Assembly (NCBI RefSeq): GCF_000801105.2 | Contig: NC_079514.1 | Span: forward strand, 31,545,075 to 31,609,074 | Reading direction: 5' to 3' | DNA: 64,000 nucleotides | Origin: Raphanus sativus | Taxonomy: Eukaryota; Streptophyta; Magnoliopsida; Brassicales; Brassicaceae | In this document: one piece after another, positions 43,548 through 54,681 of the stretch | Position numbering within the stretch: the first letter of the stretch is position 1 | Layout: each line of letters opens with the position of its first letter | Notes under the pieces: model-generated | Database searches by the model: none | What the model was told of the DNA's origin: nothing | What the model saw: only the letters and a program-made list of their open reading frames with translations | Position numbers and translations under genes: made by a program

Positions 43548-45333
43548 CAGATAACAAAATTCCATTAAGAACTAACTGCACAAACCATTGAGATGTTAAC
43601 TCTCTTGTTGACCACCTTTCCATTTAACATGAAGCTGCAATTTTGGTACAAAGGCCAGAGAAGTTAAATAGAATCATATTTGGCGTCACTGACGAAAAAT
43701 TAGCAAAGTCTTTTGTCTTACCTGACTTCTTGAGGATTTATAAGACAGGAAGACGTGTCTATGCTGTCTGTCTGGACGACAAATAGCCGCTGAAGAGCAT
43801 ACAATAATGTGGAGTAAGTGAAACCATATGCTAACCAAAACACACAGAGAGTCCATACATCGACAAGACGAAACAAAGATTGAAAATGTCTATTAATGGA
43901 CATGGTCACTCTTTGTCCACAAACAATAAATGGACAAATGGATACGGGCTAATGGACTATTAGCCCGTGGACTCGCCCAGTTTACAGCTATATATTAAAG
44001 AAAGGATAGACAGATAAAATGCAAGCTAACAGACAATAAGTAAAATACATGACCACGTAATTGCACAGATATGAATAAAACTCAATACGAAATGATATCA
44101 TTATTGAAAGCATACATACAATACTCTCTTGAGGAGACTGCGGCATATTTATCGAGATGTGAAAATCATGAGCAAGCATTGTATAGCCAGCCTGCATTGT
44201 AAGGAAAAACAACAACGAAAAGAAGCACAGTTAGAGGATAACATATCAGAACGTAGATGTTCAAAACAGAAGACAAAGCATGACCTTCACTTCAAGAGAA
44301 ACAAGAACATGGCCAAGCTTCACAAATGGATAAAACCTGGCATCAGAAAGAAACGCTTAGTAAGTTCCCATTAACTACCAATCTACTTTACTGCATGGCT
44401 TAGCTCCTAATTATCAATCTGTGTAATCAACAAAGCCACGTGTCATAAGCGCGGTGAAAGCAAAACCTTACCTATCCATGATCTGCGATAATGTACCACC
44501 AGGACTTTGAATAGCAAGGCTCGTGTATTCAGGACTCCCAAAATCATTCTTCATCTGAACACCAAGGAAAACCATTATAATCCGCTATTAAGATTAAAAC
44601 CAGGATTAGGAAGAAGGAAGGAAGAGAGACCTGATCAGCAAGAGCGATGAGTTCTTGACCCTCCCTGTCCGAAAACCACCCCAGTTTAGAAGCATGCTGT
44701 CCCAAATAAAAACCAAAATGAATTAACCATAGTTCATAGAAGATGACAAAGTCTAAAGCCATGGCTCGAATTAATCACATGAAAGTAAGCACAGTGCAGA
44801 TTACTAATCCACAAAAAAAAAAGAAGTGGGAGCATTATCATTTATCACTGATGCCACCTTGATGGAGAACATGAGAACCATAACCACAGCCTTAGTGTAC
44901 ACATCGTTTCTATGTTGTTGGCACACCTAACACAAACATTAACACTAATCCACTATCAGTACACCACTTAACAATGGCCTCAGCTAAGAAGAGATAAAAA
45001 AAAAAAAAAAACTCACCTGTTTAAGCAAGGAGGGAAGATCTTGAACCCCTTTCGGGATTTTATTATTAGCTATCGCGTAATCAACTCCTCTGCACCCCCA
45101 CCCCCACCCCCACCCCCACAATCGATTAAAAACCGAAGAAACAGAGTGATAAAAAAAAATTGAAAATGAAAATAGAAAGTTGTGTTTTTTTACTCGGCGA
45201 GAGTGATGCAGCAGGTTTGGAACTCTTTGACGTCGCTCTTGCTTCCTGCTTTTATGTGGGAAGCTAGCTGTTGCACCACCGAGGCCTTATCCCGTAACCC
45301 TGTTCCACCCACCGGACGCGCCGTCGTAGACAT
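41571..45333 (-). CDS. PIAL2: SP-RING E3 SUMO ligase, PIAL2-type
   Basis: PIAL proteins promote SUMO chain formation and take part in transcriptional silencing in the nucleus. I trace 15 coding exons: 45194-45333, 45017-45089, 44858-44926, 44631-44696, 44472-44554, 44285-44336, 44120-44191, 43722-43789, 43586-43634, 43294-43480, 43146-43197, 43021-43066, 42796-42916, 42105-42733 and 41571-42026. Together they give 720 residues. The SP-RING is spread over exons 11-13: RCPIS, QLCKHLQCFDFWNYVNINM, and KPAWRCPHCNQTV carry the Cys/His ligands. The C-terminal half is low-complexity and Ser/Pro/Gln-rich, with SUMO-interacting-like PVVLDLTG. At the exon 13/14 boundary the ancestral donor appears mutated (AAG|GA); I used GT at 42795 and AG at 42734-42735, which keeps the frame and adds 11 residues. 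From memory the Arabidopsis gene is AT5G41580. Confidence 0.9.
43504..43544. repeat. TA microsatellite in a PIAL2 intron
   Basis: About 20 TA units lie in the intron between the ninth and tenth coding exons. Likely polymorphic. Confidence 0.95.
45093..45119. repeat. CCCCCA microsatellite in PIAL2 intron 1
   Basis: Four to five units of CCCCCA lie directly beside the splice acceptor of exon 2 (minus strand reads GGGTGGGGGTGCAG). G-runs so close to an acceptor are unusual and could form a quadruplex on the transcript. Confidence 0.9.
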
Positions 45334-45762
45334 AGTGCGAATTTTGAATGAACATAAAAGAGAAATGAATCAAACGGTTTCCTCTTCCTTCGCTATCGAT
45401 TGAGCTGATGGATTAAAGTTACGTCTGGTCAGTTCGAGAGGATTCTAGTCGAAAACATGTTATTAACCGAGGATCTAACTATTGGGCTTTTACTGGGCCT
45501 TTGTAATTTAGGCCCAATGTAATCGACGTTCTTTTTATTTACGTTTAATAATATTACAAAAGGTGAATACTTTGACTTTTCGTTTGTGAGAATCTGTGTT
45601 TGTTTCTTGGTCAGTCAACTCATGAGAGTCACTCGTAACAAATATGGCTTGAAACTATTCTCATCTCTCATCTTCTTGTTCGTCTTTTTGTTTTTGTAAA
45701 CTATCATCTTCTCCTTCTTCTTCATCTTATTCATCTTAACCTTCTTTATCAAAAAAAATCCA
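45334..45762. promoter_or_regulatory. Divergent intergenic region, PIAL2 and receptor kinase
   Basis: Only 429 bp separate the two divergent start codons. The middle holds TTGGGC, CTGGGCC and TAGGCCCAAT motifs (site II-like, 45482-45519) and a W-box-like TTGGTCAGTCAACT at 45607. It probably contains both promoters and 5' leaders. Confidence 0.5.
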
Positions 45763-46961
45763 ATGATCTTCAACGTTTTGTTCGGTTTATCTATTCTCGT
45801 CTCCGCCACCCTCCGAGGAGAAGGAGCAACGGCGGCGTATGTTCCAACCGATGTCTTTCTCATCAACTGTGGTGCTACCTCTGATACCAAAGACCTCAGC
45901 GGCCGAACTTGGACGACAGAGCACGGGAATCTTGTGCCATGGAACTTAAACGACATGTCGTTTGCTGCAACTGCTTCATTCCAAGACTTTGGGGTTCCTC
46001 TGGTTCCTTTCATGGAAGCTCGGATTTTCCGATCTGAGTTCACTTACACATTCAAAGTCTCTCCAGGCTGGAAATTCCTCCGGTTATACTTCTATCCGAC
46101 CATTTACGGATCCGACTTCAATGCCGACAATTCTTTCTTCTCTGTCACTGTCGACGGTTTAACTCTCTTGAAGAACTTTAGCGCCGATTTAACGGTAATG
46201 ACTCTCAAACCGGAATCGAAATATATTATCAAAGAGTTTATCGTTACCGCTTTCAGAACTCTCAGGCTCACGCTCACGCCCTCTACTGATTCGTTAGCCT
46301 TCGTTAACGGCGTGGAGATTGTCTCCATTCCTGATCGTTTTTACACAAAGGGTGGGTTTGATGACAAAATAACAAACGTGGGTTCCAACATTGACTTCGA
46401 AGTAGATGACGAGATAGTATTGGAGACCGTTTACCGCTTGAACGTAGGAGGACAGATGGTTTCTGTAGTCAACGACACAGGAATATTCCGACAATGGTTT
46501 TCTGATGATGATTTCCTTCTCGGTGTTAATTCAGGAATGAAACCAGAGGTACCAGGTGTGGAGCTGAACTACACAGAGAAGACTCCCGCTTACGTTGCCC
46601 CGGATGATGTGTACAAGACGTATCGAACAATGGGGAACGTCAACAACCCTAGACTCAACCTGATTTTCAACTTGACGTGGCTCTTTCCAGTTGACGCCGG
46701 GTTTAACTACCTCGTCAGACTTCATTTCTGTGAGACTCTACGGGAAGTTAATGGACCGGTCCAACGTGTCTTCACCATCTTCATCAGGAATCAGATTGCA
46801 ATGCTTGAGATGGATGTGATTGGCATGAGCGGTGGTTCTCGAATTCCGATTTATTTGGATTTCAGTGTATACGTGGGTTCTGAAAGTGGTCCGAGACCTG
46901 ATCTACGACTTGAATTGCATCCTTACACAGAAGTGACTCCAAAGTATTACGATGCTATTCT

Positions 46962-47271
46962 TGTTGACATAAGCTTGAGTGAAGCGTGAGAAAGAAGTCA
47001 TCCTAATCTATTAGTATTGAGGAGATAAGTGTTGAGTAGATTTAGGAGTTATCTAAATCTATAATTACTAATAGGATTAGGATAAACTATAACTATATAT
47101 AGAGATATCATGTGATGATATATTGTGTGAGTTTTATGAGTTTGTAAGTTGAGGTTTTGAGAGATTTTCCTCAAGGTTTTAATAAGAAGAGTTCTTGTTG
47201 CGTGTGATTACAAAGCTTTCTTGTGTTCGATTACTTCTCTATCAAGATCATTGACGCCAGTTATTACAATA
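46962..47271 (+). repeat. Copia 5' LTR
   Basis: The 310-bp LTR has a TATA-like ACTATATATAGAG near 47090-47102. It also supplies the last codons of the truncated receptor frame. Identical to the 3' LTR. Confidence 0.95.
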
Positions 47272-47290
47272 ATTGGTATCAGAGCTCACG

Positions 47291-50200
47291 ATGGGAGACC
47301 TAGTAGTATCAACGAAGCCAAAGGAAGGAGGATCAGCTATCAAGTGCCCTATATTGACTTCGACGAATTATACTGTGTGGGCCATGAGAATGAAGATCCT
47401 GCTCAAGGTACATGAAGTCTGGGATTGTGTTGAAACAGAGGTAGACGATCCGAAGAAGAATAATATGGCTATGGCGCTTCTGTTTCAAGGAATTCCAGAA
47501 GTACTTATACTTCAAGTTGGGGAGTTGGATACAGCAAAGAAAGTCTGGGATGCAGTTAAGACAAGGAACGTTGGAGCAGAACGGGTAAGAGAAGCTAGAT
47601 TGCAGACATTAATGTCTGATTTTGATCGTCTGACAATGAAGGAGACGGAGAAGATTGACGATTTCGTTGGAAAGATCTCTGAGATGACCTCTAAAGCTGC
47701 TGCACTCGGAGAAGAGATAGAAGAACCGAAGATCGTTAAGAAATTTCTTAAAGGTCTTCCTCGAAAGAAGTATATTACTATTGTGGCTGCTCTTGAACAG
47801 GTCTTGGATCTCAAAACAACGAGTTTTGAGGATATCATTGGTCGCCTAAAGGCGTATGAAGAACGAATTTGCGATGATGAAGAACAGCAGGAGGATCAAA
47901 GCAAATTAATGTTTGCTAATAATGAATCTCAATCTTACCGAGGATATAATAACAACAACTATCGAGGCAGAGGACGTGGGGGACGCGTCCCTAATAGAAG
48001 TCGTGGTCGTGGAAGATATGGTGAAGCCAGAGATGCCTCAAGGATAACTTGTTACCGCTGTGACAAGATAGGTCACTTCGCATCAGATTGTCCAGACAGG
48101 TTGCTAAAGCTTCAAGAGACCCAAGAAGATGAGAACAAAAGTACACATGGAGCAGATGAACTCATGTTACACGAGATAGCTTCATACAGTGAAGTTGAGA
48201 CAGCCTCAGGTGGAGGAGACGAGCTGTTGCTACATGAGACAGTATACCTTAACGAAGGTAAGATAGTACCTAGTGACTACGATGGAAACAGAGAAGAAGA
48301 TAGTACTTGGTACCTAGATAATGGAGCATCAAACCATATGAGTGGTGATAAGAGGTATTTTTCGGAGATTGATGATTCCATCACAGGAAAGGTTCGCTTT
48401 GGGGATGACTCTCGGATAGATATCAGAGGAAAAGGAACTATAGAGTTCACTGATAGGAATGGAGAAGCAAGAAAGATAACAGAGGTGTACTATATTCCGG
48501 ATCTTAAGAGTAACATCATCAGTCTAGGGCAAGCTACGGAGGCTGGTTGTGATGTGAGAATGAGAGGAGAACATCTGACAATGCATGATCGTGAAGGCAA
48601 GTTGATTGCCAAAGCAACCAGGTCAAGAAACAGGCTCTACAAGGTGAAGATGGGTCTAAAGGAAACGATGTGCTACCTCTCAACTGATATAAGTGATTCG
48701 AGTCGGTGGCATGGGAGACTCGGTCATATAAACTATGACACAATGAAGAATATGATATCAAAGGATCTGATCACAGGTATTCCACATATCGATGTTGAGA
48801 AGAAGATTTGTGGATCATGTTTACTTGGGAAGCAAGCAAGACGATCATTCCCACAAGCATCCTCCTTCAGAGCCACGAGATTGCTTGAACTCATACACGG
48901 AGATTTGTGTGGTCCTATAACCCCACATACAAGCGCTGGAAATAAATATATCTTTGTGCTCATAGACGACCACTCAAGATATATGTGGACAATTCTTCTC
49001 AAAGATAAAAATGAAGCTTTCGGAAAATTCAAACACTTTAAGCAACTAGTTGAGCAAGAGACGAGAGCACATATTCAGACTTTCAGAACTGACAGGGGAG
49101 GAGAATTCGTTTCACACGAGTTCAATGCTTTCTGTAATGAATCGGGGATCCAACGACATCTCTCAGCTCCCTATAGTCCTCAGCAGAATGGGGTCGTCGA
49201 GAGGAGGAACAGGACTTTATTAGAAATGACCAGAAGCATCATGAAGCATATGTCGGTTCCAAACTATCTATGGGGAGAGGCGATAAGGCACTCAACATAT
49301 CTTATCAATCGAGTAGCGTCTAGGGTTGTTAAGGAGAGCACACCATATGAAGTCTATCACGGAAGAAGGCCTAATGTAAGTCATCTAAGGATCTTTGGGT
49401 GTATAGGCTATGCGAAGATTGATGGGAAGCTGCTAAAGAAGCTCGATGATAGATCTCGTGTGCTTGTTCACCTAGGAACAGAGCCTGGTTCCAAGGCGTA
49501 TAGAATGTTTAATCCACAAACAAAGAAGGTGGTCGTTAGCAGAGATGTTACCTTTGATGAATCCAAAGGTTGGAACTGGAACTCCAGAAAGGAAGATCAA
49601 GTCGGAGGAAGCTTTAAAGTATCCATTGGAGATTTCGGAACAGAGTCTGGAACAGAGACTGAGTTGACTACTCCAAAAACAGAGGAGAGTCATGAGGATG
49701 TGTTGAGTGAAGAACATGAGACAGATGAAGAAGCAGAAAACAGAGAAAGTTCAGATAACGAGTCGAGAGTCCTTCGTCGATCTGAAAGAATTTCAAAGCT
49801 ACCTGCATATTTGGAAGATTACGTGCTCTGTTCTGAAGAAGAAGGAGAGCTGTTACTTGCATATCTGAATGAAGAGCCACGCACGTTTGAAGAAGCTAAG
49901 AATCTAAAGGAATGGTTGAAAGCATGTGAAGATGAGATTGAATCTATCACTAGGCTTAAGTCGTGGTGTCTTGTTGACTTGCCTCCTGGTGCGAAGCCCA
50001 TAGGACTAAAGTGGGTCTTTAAGCTCAAGAAGAACTCTGACGGAAGTATCAACAAGTACAAATCTCGACTTGTTGCAAAGGGTTACGTTCAGCGCTATGG
50101 GATTGATTATGAAGAGGTGTTTGCGCCTGTAGCAAGAATAGAAACAATAAGATTTCTAATCAATCTTGCTGCTACTAGTGGATGGGAGATACATCACTTG

Positions 50201-51463
50201 GATGTTAAGACGGCCTTTCTTCACGGCGAACTGAAAGAGACAGTCTACGTTACACAGCCGGAAGGTTTCGAGGTTAAAGGAAGTGAGCATAAGGTCTATA
50301 AGTTGAATAAGGCCTTGTACGGCTTGAAGCAAGCCCCTAGGGCGTGGAATGACAAGCTTAACAAGATTCTGATTGGGTTTGGTTTTATAAGATGTCTAAA
50401 GGAGCCATCTGTTTACAGGAAGGTGACGAGTAATGGGCTTCTTGTTGTCGCGGTTTACGTGGATGATTTGTTTGTGACAGGAGCAAGCATGAGAAGCATA
50501 AACCAGTTCAAACAGGAGATGGCCTCTAAGTTTGAAATGAGTGATCTCGGGAGGTTGAGTTATTACCTGGGAATCGAAGTCATACAACATAAGGATGGTA
50601 TAACTCTGAGTCAAAAGAGATATGCACTGAAGATATTAGAAGAAGCGGGCTTAAGTGAGTGCAACCCTGTACACGTTCCGATGGACTCTGGTCTGAAGCT
50701 TGAAAAATCCGAGAAGGAGAGAGACATTGATGCCACAAACTATAGAAAGATAATTGGTTGTTTCAGGTACTTGTTACATACTCGACCGGATCTTTCTTAC
50801 TGCGTAGGCGTCTTGTCTAGATATATGCAGAGCCCGAAGGAATCACATGGGATAGCGATGAAGCAGTGTTTAAGGTATCTTAAAGGTACTACATCATACG
50901 GTTTGACTTTTGCAAGAACTACAGAGAGAGCAACAAGGTTGATTGGTTACAGTGACAGTAGTCACAATGTTGATCAAGACGATGGACGAAGCACGACGGG
51001 TCACATATTCTATTTTGGAGACAGTCCAATCACTTGGTGTTCTCAGAAGCAGGATACGGTGGCTCTCTCGTCCTGCGAAGCTGAGTTTATGGCGGGTACT
51101 GAGGCAGCGAGACAAGCCATTTGGCTTCAGGATCTACTTCACGAAGTTTTGGGAGCTCCGGTTGAGAAGACAATCATCAAGATAGACAACCGCTCTGCAA
51201 TTGCCCTTACAAAGAACCCGGTGTTTCACGGTCGCAGTAAACACATCCATACCAGGTTCCATTTTATAAGGGAATGCGTCGAGAAAGGTCTGTTGGAGGT
51301 GGAGCACGTGCCAGGCACTGAGCAAAAGGCAGATATACTGACGAAGGCTCTTGCTCGGCTCAAGTTCAAGGAGATGCGCGAGTTGATAGGTGTTCATGAT
51401 GTGGACAAGATGGACTTCAAGCTTAGGAGGGAGATTGTTGACATAAGCTTGAGTGAAGCGTGA
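47291..51463 (+). CDS. Copia Gag-Pol polyprotein
   Basis: One frame of 1,390 codons; the ATG at 47291 (MGDLVVSTK) is the first after the primer site. Domains in order (approximate residues): Gag helices 60-200, a CCHC knuckle CYRCDKIGHFASDCP near 254, an aspartic protease with LDNGASNHM near 342, and integrase with an H-X-C-type zinc region (HGRLGHI near 473). The integrase catalytic residues follow in HGDLCGP, FRTDRGGEF and NGVVERRN (536-635). Reverse transcriptase has KWVFKLK near 906 and YVDDLFVTG near 1055; RNase H has GYSDSSH near 1217 and SCEAEFMAG near 1261. This is the Copia order, integrase before reverse transcriptase. The last eight residues (VDISLSEA) come from the 3' LTR. All catalytic motifs look intact. 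Confidence 0.96.
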   Translation: MGDLVVSTKPKEGGSAIKCPILTSTNYTVWAMRMKILLKVHEVWDCVETEVDDPKKNNMAMALLFQGIPEVLILQVGELDTAKKVWDAVKTRNVGAERVREARLQTLMSDFDRLTMKETEKIDDFVGKISEMTSKAAALGEEIEEPKIVKKFLKGLPRKKYITIVAALEQVLDLKTTSFEDIIGRLKAYEERICDDEEQQEDQSKLMFANNESQSYRGYNNNNYRGRGRGGRVPNRSRGRGRYGEARDASRITCYRCDKIGHFASDCPDRLLKLQETQEDENKSTHGADELMLHEIASYSEVETASGGGDELLLHETVYLNEGKIVPSDYDGNREEDSTWYLDNGASNHMSGDKRYFSEIDDSITGKVRFGDDSRIDIRGKGTIEFTDRNGEARKITEVYYIPDLKSNIISLGQATEAGCDVRMRGEHLTMHDREGKLIAKATRSRNRLYKVKMGLKETMCYLSTDISDSSRWHGRLGHINYDTMKNMISKDLITGIPHIDVEKKICGSCLLGKQARRSFPQASSFRATRLLELIHGDLCGPITPHTSAGNKYIFVLIDDHSRYMWTILLKDKNEAFGKFKHFKQLVEQETRAHIQTFRTDRGGEFVSHEFNAFCNESGIQRHLSAPYSPQQNGVVERRNRTLLEMTRSIMKHMSVPNYLWGEAIRHSTYLINRVASRVVKESTPYEVYHGRRPNVSHLRIFGCIGYAKIDGKLLKKLDDRSRVLVHLGTEPGSKAYRMFNPQTKKVVVSRDVTFDESKGWNWNSRKEDQVGGSFKVSIGDFGTESGTETELTTPKTEESHEDVLSEEHETDEEAENRESSDNESRVLRRSERISKLPAYLEDYVLCSEEEGELLLAYLNEEPRTFEEAKNLKEWLKACEDEIESITRLKSWCLVDLPPGAKPIGLKWVFKLKKNSDGSINKYKSRLVAKGYVQRYGIDYEEVFAPVARIETIRFLINLAATSGWEIHHLDVKTAFLHGELKETVYVTQPEGFEVKGSEHKVYKLNKALYGLKQAPRAWNDKLNKILIGFGFIRCLKEPSVYRKVTSNGLLVVAVYVDDLFVTGASMRSINQFKQEMASKFEMSDLGRLSYYLGIEVIQHKDGITLSQKRYALKILEEAGLSECNPVHVPMDSGLKLEKSEKERDIDATNYRKIIGCFRYLLHTRPDLSYCVGVLSRYMQSPKESHGIAMKQCLRYLKGTTSYGLTFARTTERATRLIGYSDSSHNVDQDDGRSTTGHIFYFGDSPITWCSQKQDTVALSSCEAEFMAGTEAARQAIWLQDLLHEVLGAPVEKTIIKIDNRSAIALTKNPVFHGRSKHIHTRFHFIRECVEKGLLEVEHVPGTEQKADILTKALARLKFKEMRELIGVHDVDKMDFKLRREIVDISLSEA

Positions 51464-51745
51464 GAAAGAAGTCATCCTAATCTATTAGTATTGAGGAGAT
51501 AAGTGTTGAGTAGATTTAGGAGTTATCTAAATCTATAATTACTAATAGGATTAGGATAAACTATAACTATATATAGAGATATCATGTGATGATATATTGT
51601 GTGAGTTTTATGAGTTTGTAAGTTGAGGTTTTGAGAGATTTTCCTCAAGGTTTTAATAAGAAGAGTTCTTGTTGCGTGTGATTACAAAGCTTTCTTGTGT
51701 TCGATTACTTCTCTATCAAGATCATTGACGCCAGTTATTACAATA
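51436..51745 (+). repeat. Copia 3' LTR
   Basis: Identical to the 5' LTR by eye. The gag-pol stop codon lies 28 bp inside it. Confidence 0.95.
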
Positions 51746-53020
51746 ATTCTGAATGGTGTAGAGATTCTGAAGCTGATCAATGCTGACGATATTGCTGGAC
51801 CAAATCCAAAGCTCGTAAAGTCCGGAGGCGAGTCACATGTTGTAAAAATGACTGGACAGAAACGGGTCGTTACAATAACACTTATTGCTGTTGGTTCTGC
51901 GACTGGGCTGGTGTCTATCATTGTCTTACTCATCTTGTTGGTGCGACGTCAGATAAAGAGGAAGAAGAATAGGCAGAACAATAGTGTCGCTATGTTCAAA
52001 GTACTACTTAAACACTATACTTATGCAGAAGTGAAGAAAATTACAAAATCATTTTCACATACTATTGGGAAAGGAGGATTTGGAACTGTTTATGGTGGAA
52101 ACCTTTGTAATGGTCGTAAGGTTGCGGTTAAGGTATTAAAGGATTCAACGGGAAATGGAGAAGATTTCATCAACGAAGTTGCAAGCATGAGCCAAACATC
52201 TCACATAAACATTGTTTCTCTGCTTGGTTTTTGCTATGAAGGGTCCAAAAGGGCGATCATATATGAGTTTCTCGAGAATGGGTCTCTGGATCAGTTTATC
52301 TCTAGAAAGAAGCCCTTGAATCTGGATGTGGCAACTCTATATGGAATCGCGCTAGGCGTTGCTCGGGGATTAGAGTACTTGCACAATGGCTGCAAAACAA
52401 GAATTGTCCATTTCGACATCAAACCTCAAAATATTCTGTTAGATGGCAATCTTTGTCCTAAAGTCTCAGACTTCGGTCTTGCTAAACTATGTGAAAAAAG
52501 AGAAAGCATTGTGTCATTGATAGACATGAGAGGAACTATAGGTTACATTGCACCTGAGGTGTTCTCAAGAATGTACGGCGGAATCTCCTACAAGTCTGAT
52601 GTGTATAGCTATGGAATGCTGGTGATCGAGATGTTGGGGGCAAGAACCAAAGAAATAATTGAAACCACGGCTTCCAACGCTACTTCAGTATACTTTCCTG
52701 ATTGGATCTATGATGATCTTGAAAATGGACAACAAACGTGGATACTTGGAGATGAAGTAACTACGGAGGAAAACGAGATTGCAAAGAAGATGATATTGGT
52801 GAGTCTCTGGTGTATTCAACCATGCCCAATGGATCGTCCACCCATGAACAGAGTTGTTGAGATGTTAGAAGGAAGTTTGGATTCTCTTGAAACTCCCCCT
52901 AAACCTTCTATGCATATTTCGAGAGGGCTTGTGACTGACCAATCTTCTTCTCTTCCTTCATTTTCTCATGGTCAGGAAGTTGGAGGAAATACTGAAACCT
53001 TTGATTCTATAAATATTTAG

Positions 53021-53695
53021 CACAAAATATGTTTTCTATGATTCGGTAAAAGAAATTCCAAATAACAAGACAGATTGTAAGAAAAACTTTAATATTCTTA
53101 TTACAAAATAAAAATGTTCAAAAGTACAACTGCCTTTATGTTTCTCCTTGTGTGAAATACAAGACCCATAGAGTACACATTGTATTTGGTGTTACTTCTG
53201 GGTAAAGTTGGCACGACCGACTCATGTGCCATTTTAGTTTTCATCATCAAAACTCATAAGTAATATGTATTCCCGAATCGTGGAGGAAAAGAAACAACAA
53301 CACCAATTGGAATTAATTGGGGAAATTGGAAAAGTACGTCATATATATAGAGAATAGATGGCATAGATAATGATATCAAATGAAAAATCTATAACTTGAT
53401 ATTACGAAAGATCAAAGAGAAGAGACTTTTCATCAGCAAATACCTTTATTAGAAATCATTTGAAGGAACTTTAGAATCTTATTCAATCAAATTTATGTGA
53501 CACCACACAACTTGTGTATAAAAGCTGACCAATTCCTAACTACCCAAGTAATTTCTAGCAATAAGAGTTATTTCTCTCATAAGAAACATCATTCACTAAA
53601 AAGCCAAAACTCGTGTTCTTTTGGTTGTGCTCTGTAATATCTTCCAACGGCTCCATTAGGTGTGCTTCAATATATACTCTAAAATTTCCATTTCT

Positions 53696-53743
<48 letters not shown>

Positions 53744-54681
53744 TTGGGTCTCACATCACCACTCCAGAATTGCAATCTTAGAATATACATATTTTTGGGT
53801 CTCACATCACCACTCCAAAACTGCAATCTTCTTTGTTTACTTGCATCGCAAGCTAGTTTGAGCCTTAATCTTCTTCAGCTTACACTTTTATAGTTGCTGG
53901 CTTCTTTTGTTGCATTTCTCCCATCTCCTTTCAAAATGATGTTTTCAAGCCCCATTGGTGTAGCAATAATTACTTCTGGAATGTGTTGTATGAGTCGGTA
54001 TACTACTTGGTGTTAATAGCAGATGTTGGTCAAGGGTTACCGTTGAGGATCTGCCTCTCAACCTTGCCACGGAAACCATTGAGCAAGTTGAAGAACTAGA
54101 AGTAGTAACAAGATGTTTGTTGTTATTAGTGCAATAGGATGTTGATGGAACAACTATCAAAAAAAACTTCTAAAGTAAGTTTCAATTAAATCTTGCAGAA
54201 AGTGGATTTGAATCCGCTTGAAGATCGATGAACAAGACAGTAGTTCACCTCTTACAAGCCACATGTATATGAAACTGACATATCCGGTTTGAGCAGCACA
54301 GGAGAGAAGGTGGCTCTAAGCCGCCGTGTGAAAAAGCATTGGCACGGCTGGGTCAGGAATCAGACCATTCATATCCATGATCTTCCTCTTCTTTCCCATG
54401 ATTTTTATATTATAGCATTTCGAAACAGAAAGTATTGTTATTTCTCAAAAGATATTCTCATTTTGTGTTTGCATAAACCATCTCAACATAGACAAATATA
54501 ACAATGTTATTTGGAATATTATAATTAAAGTTCATTCAATATAACTATCTCTTGTAATTATGTAACTATGTTTGAGTGTATTTTTTTTTTGCAAACAACT
54601 ATATTTGAGTAATAATGTACTAAAATGGTTTTTTGATGTAAAAAAAGTTAAATAAGCCTTGTAAATAATTTTTATTATGTA
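53021..54681. other. Region downstream of the receptor kinase
   Basis: No gene recognised. It contains a TA run (53698-53736), a directly repeated block of about 30 bp (GGGTCTCACATCACCACTCC at 53746 and 53799) and a GC-richer stretch (53990-54130) of unknown nature without an intact frame. Confidence 0.5.

Larger units (their letters stand above)
46962..51745 (+). mobile_element. Intact young Ty1/copia retrotransposon
   Basis: A 4,784-bp element has two 310-bp LTRs (46962-47271, 51436-51745) that I find identical base for base. It is flanked by the perfect duplication ATTCT (46957-46961, 51746-51750). The primer site TTGGTATCAGAGC is at 47273-47285 and a purine-rich tract AGGAGGGAGAT precedes the 3' LTR. 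The gag-pol frame is open throughout. Identical LTRs and an open frame mean a very recent insertion and possibly an element still able to move. LTR ends are TGTTGACA and TTACAATA, not the usual TG and CA. Confidence 0.96.
45763..53020 (+). pseudogene. Malectin-like receptor kinase gene split by Copia
   Basis: This is a plasma-membrane receptor kinase with a malectin-like extracellular region and an LRK10L-like kinase, resembling the MEDOS group (AT5G38990-AT5G39030, from memory). The 5' part (45763-46961) encodes a signal peptide and two malectin-like regions ([40 protein letters not shown]). The 3' part (51751-53020) completes [10 protein letters not shown], followed by a membrane helix (about 51860-51950), a basic stop-transfer segment and a kinase: [24 protein letters not shown] (HFD in place of HRD, so a non-RD kinase), [15 protein letters not shown]. 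The two parts add to 2,469 nt (822 codons plus stop) with no other break. The Copia element interrupts the malectin region; as it stands, the gene stops in the 5' LTR after [10 protein letters not shown]. Confidence 0.92.
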
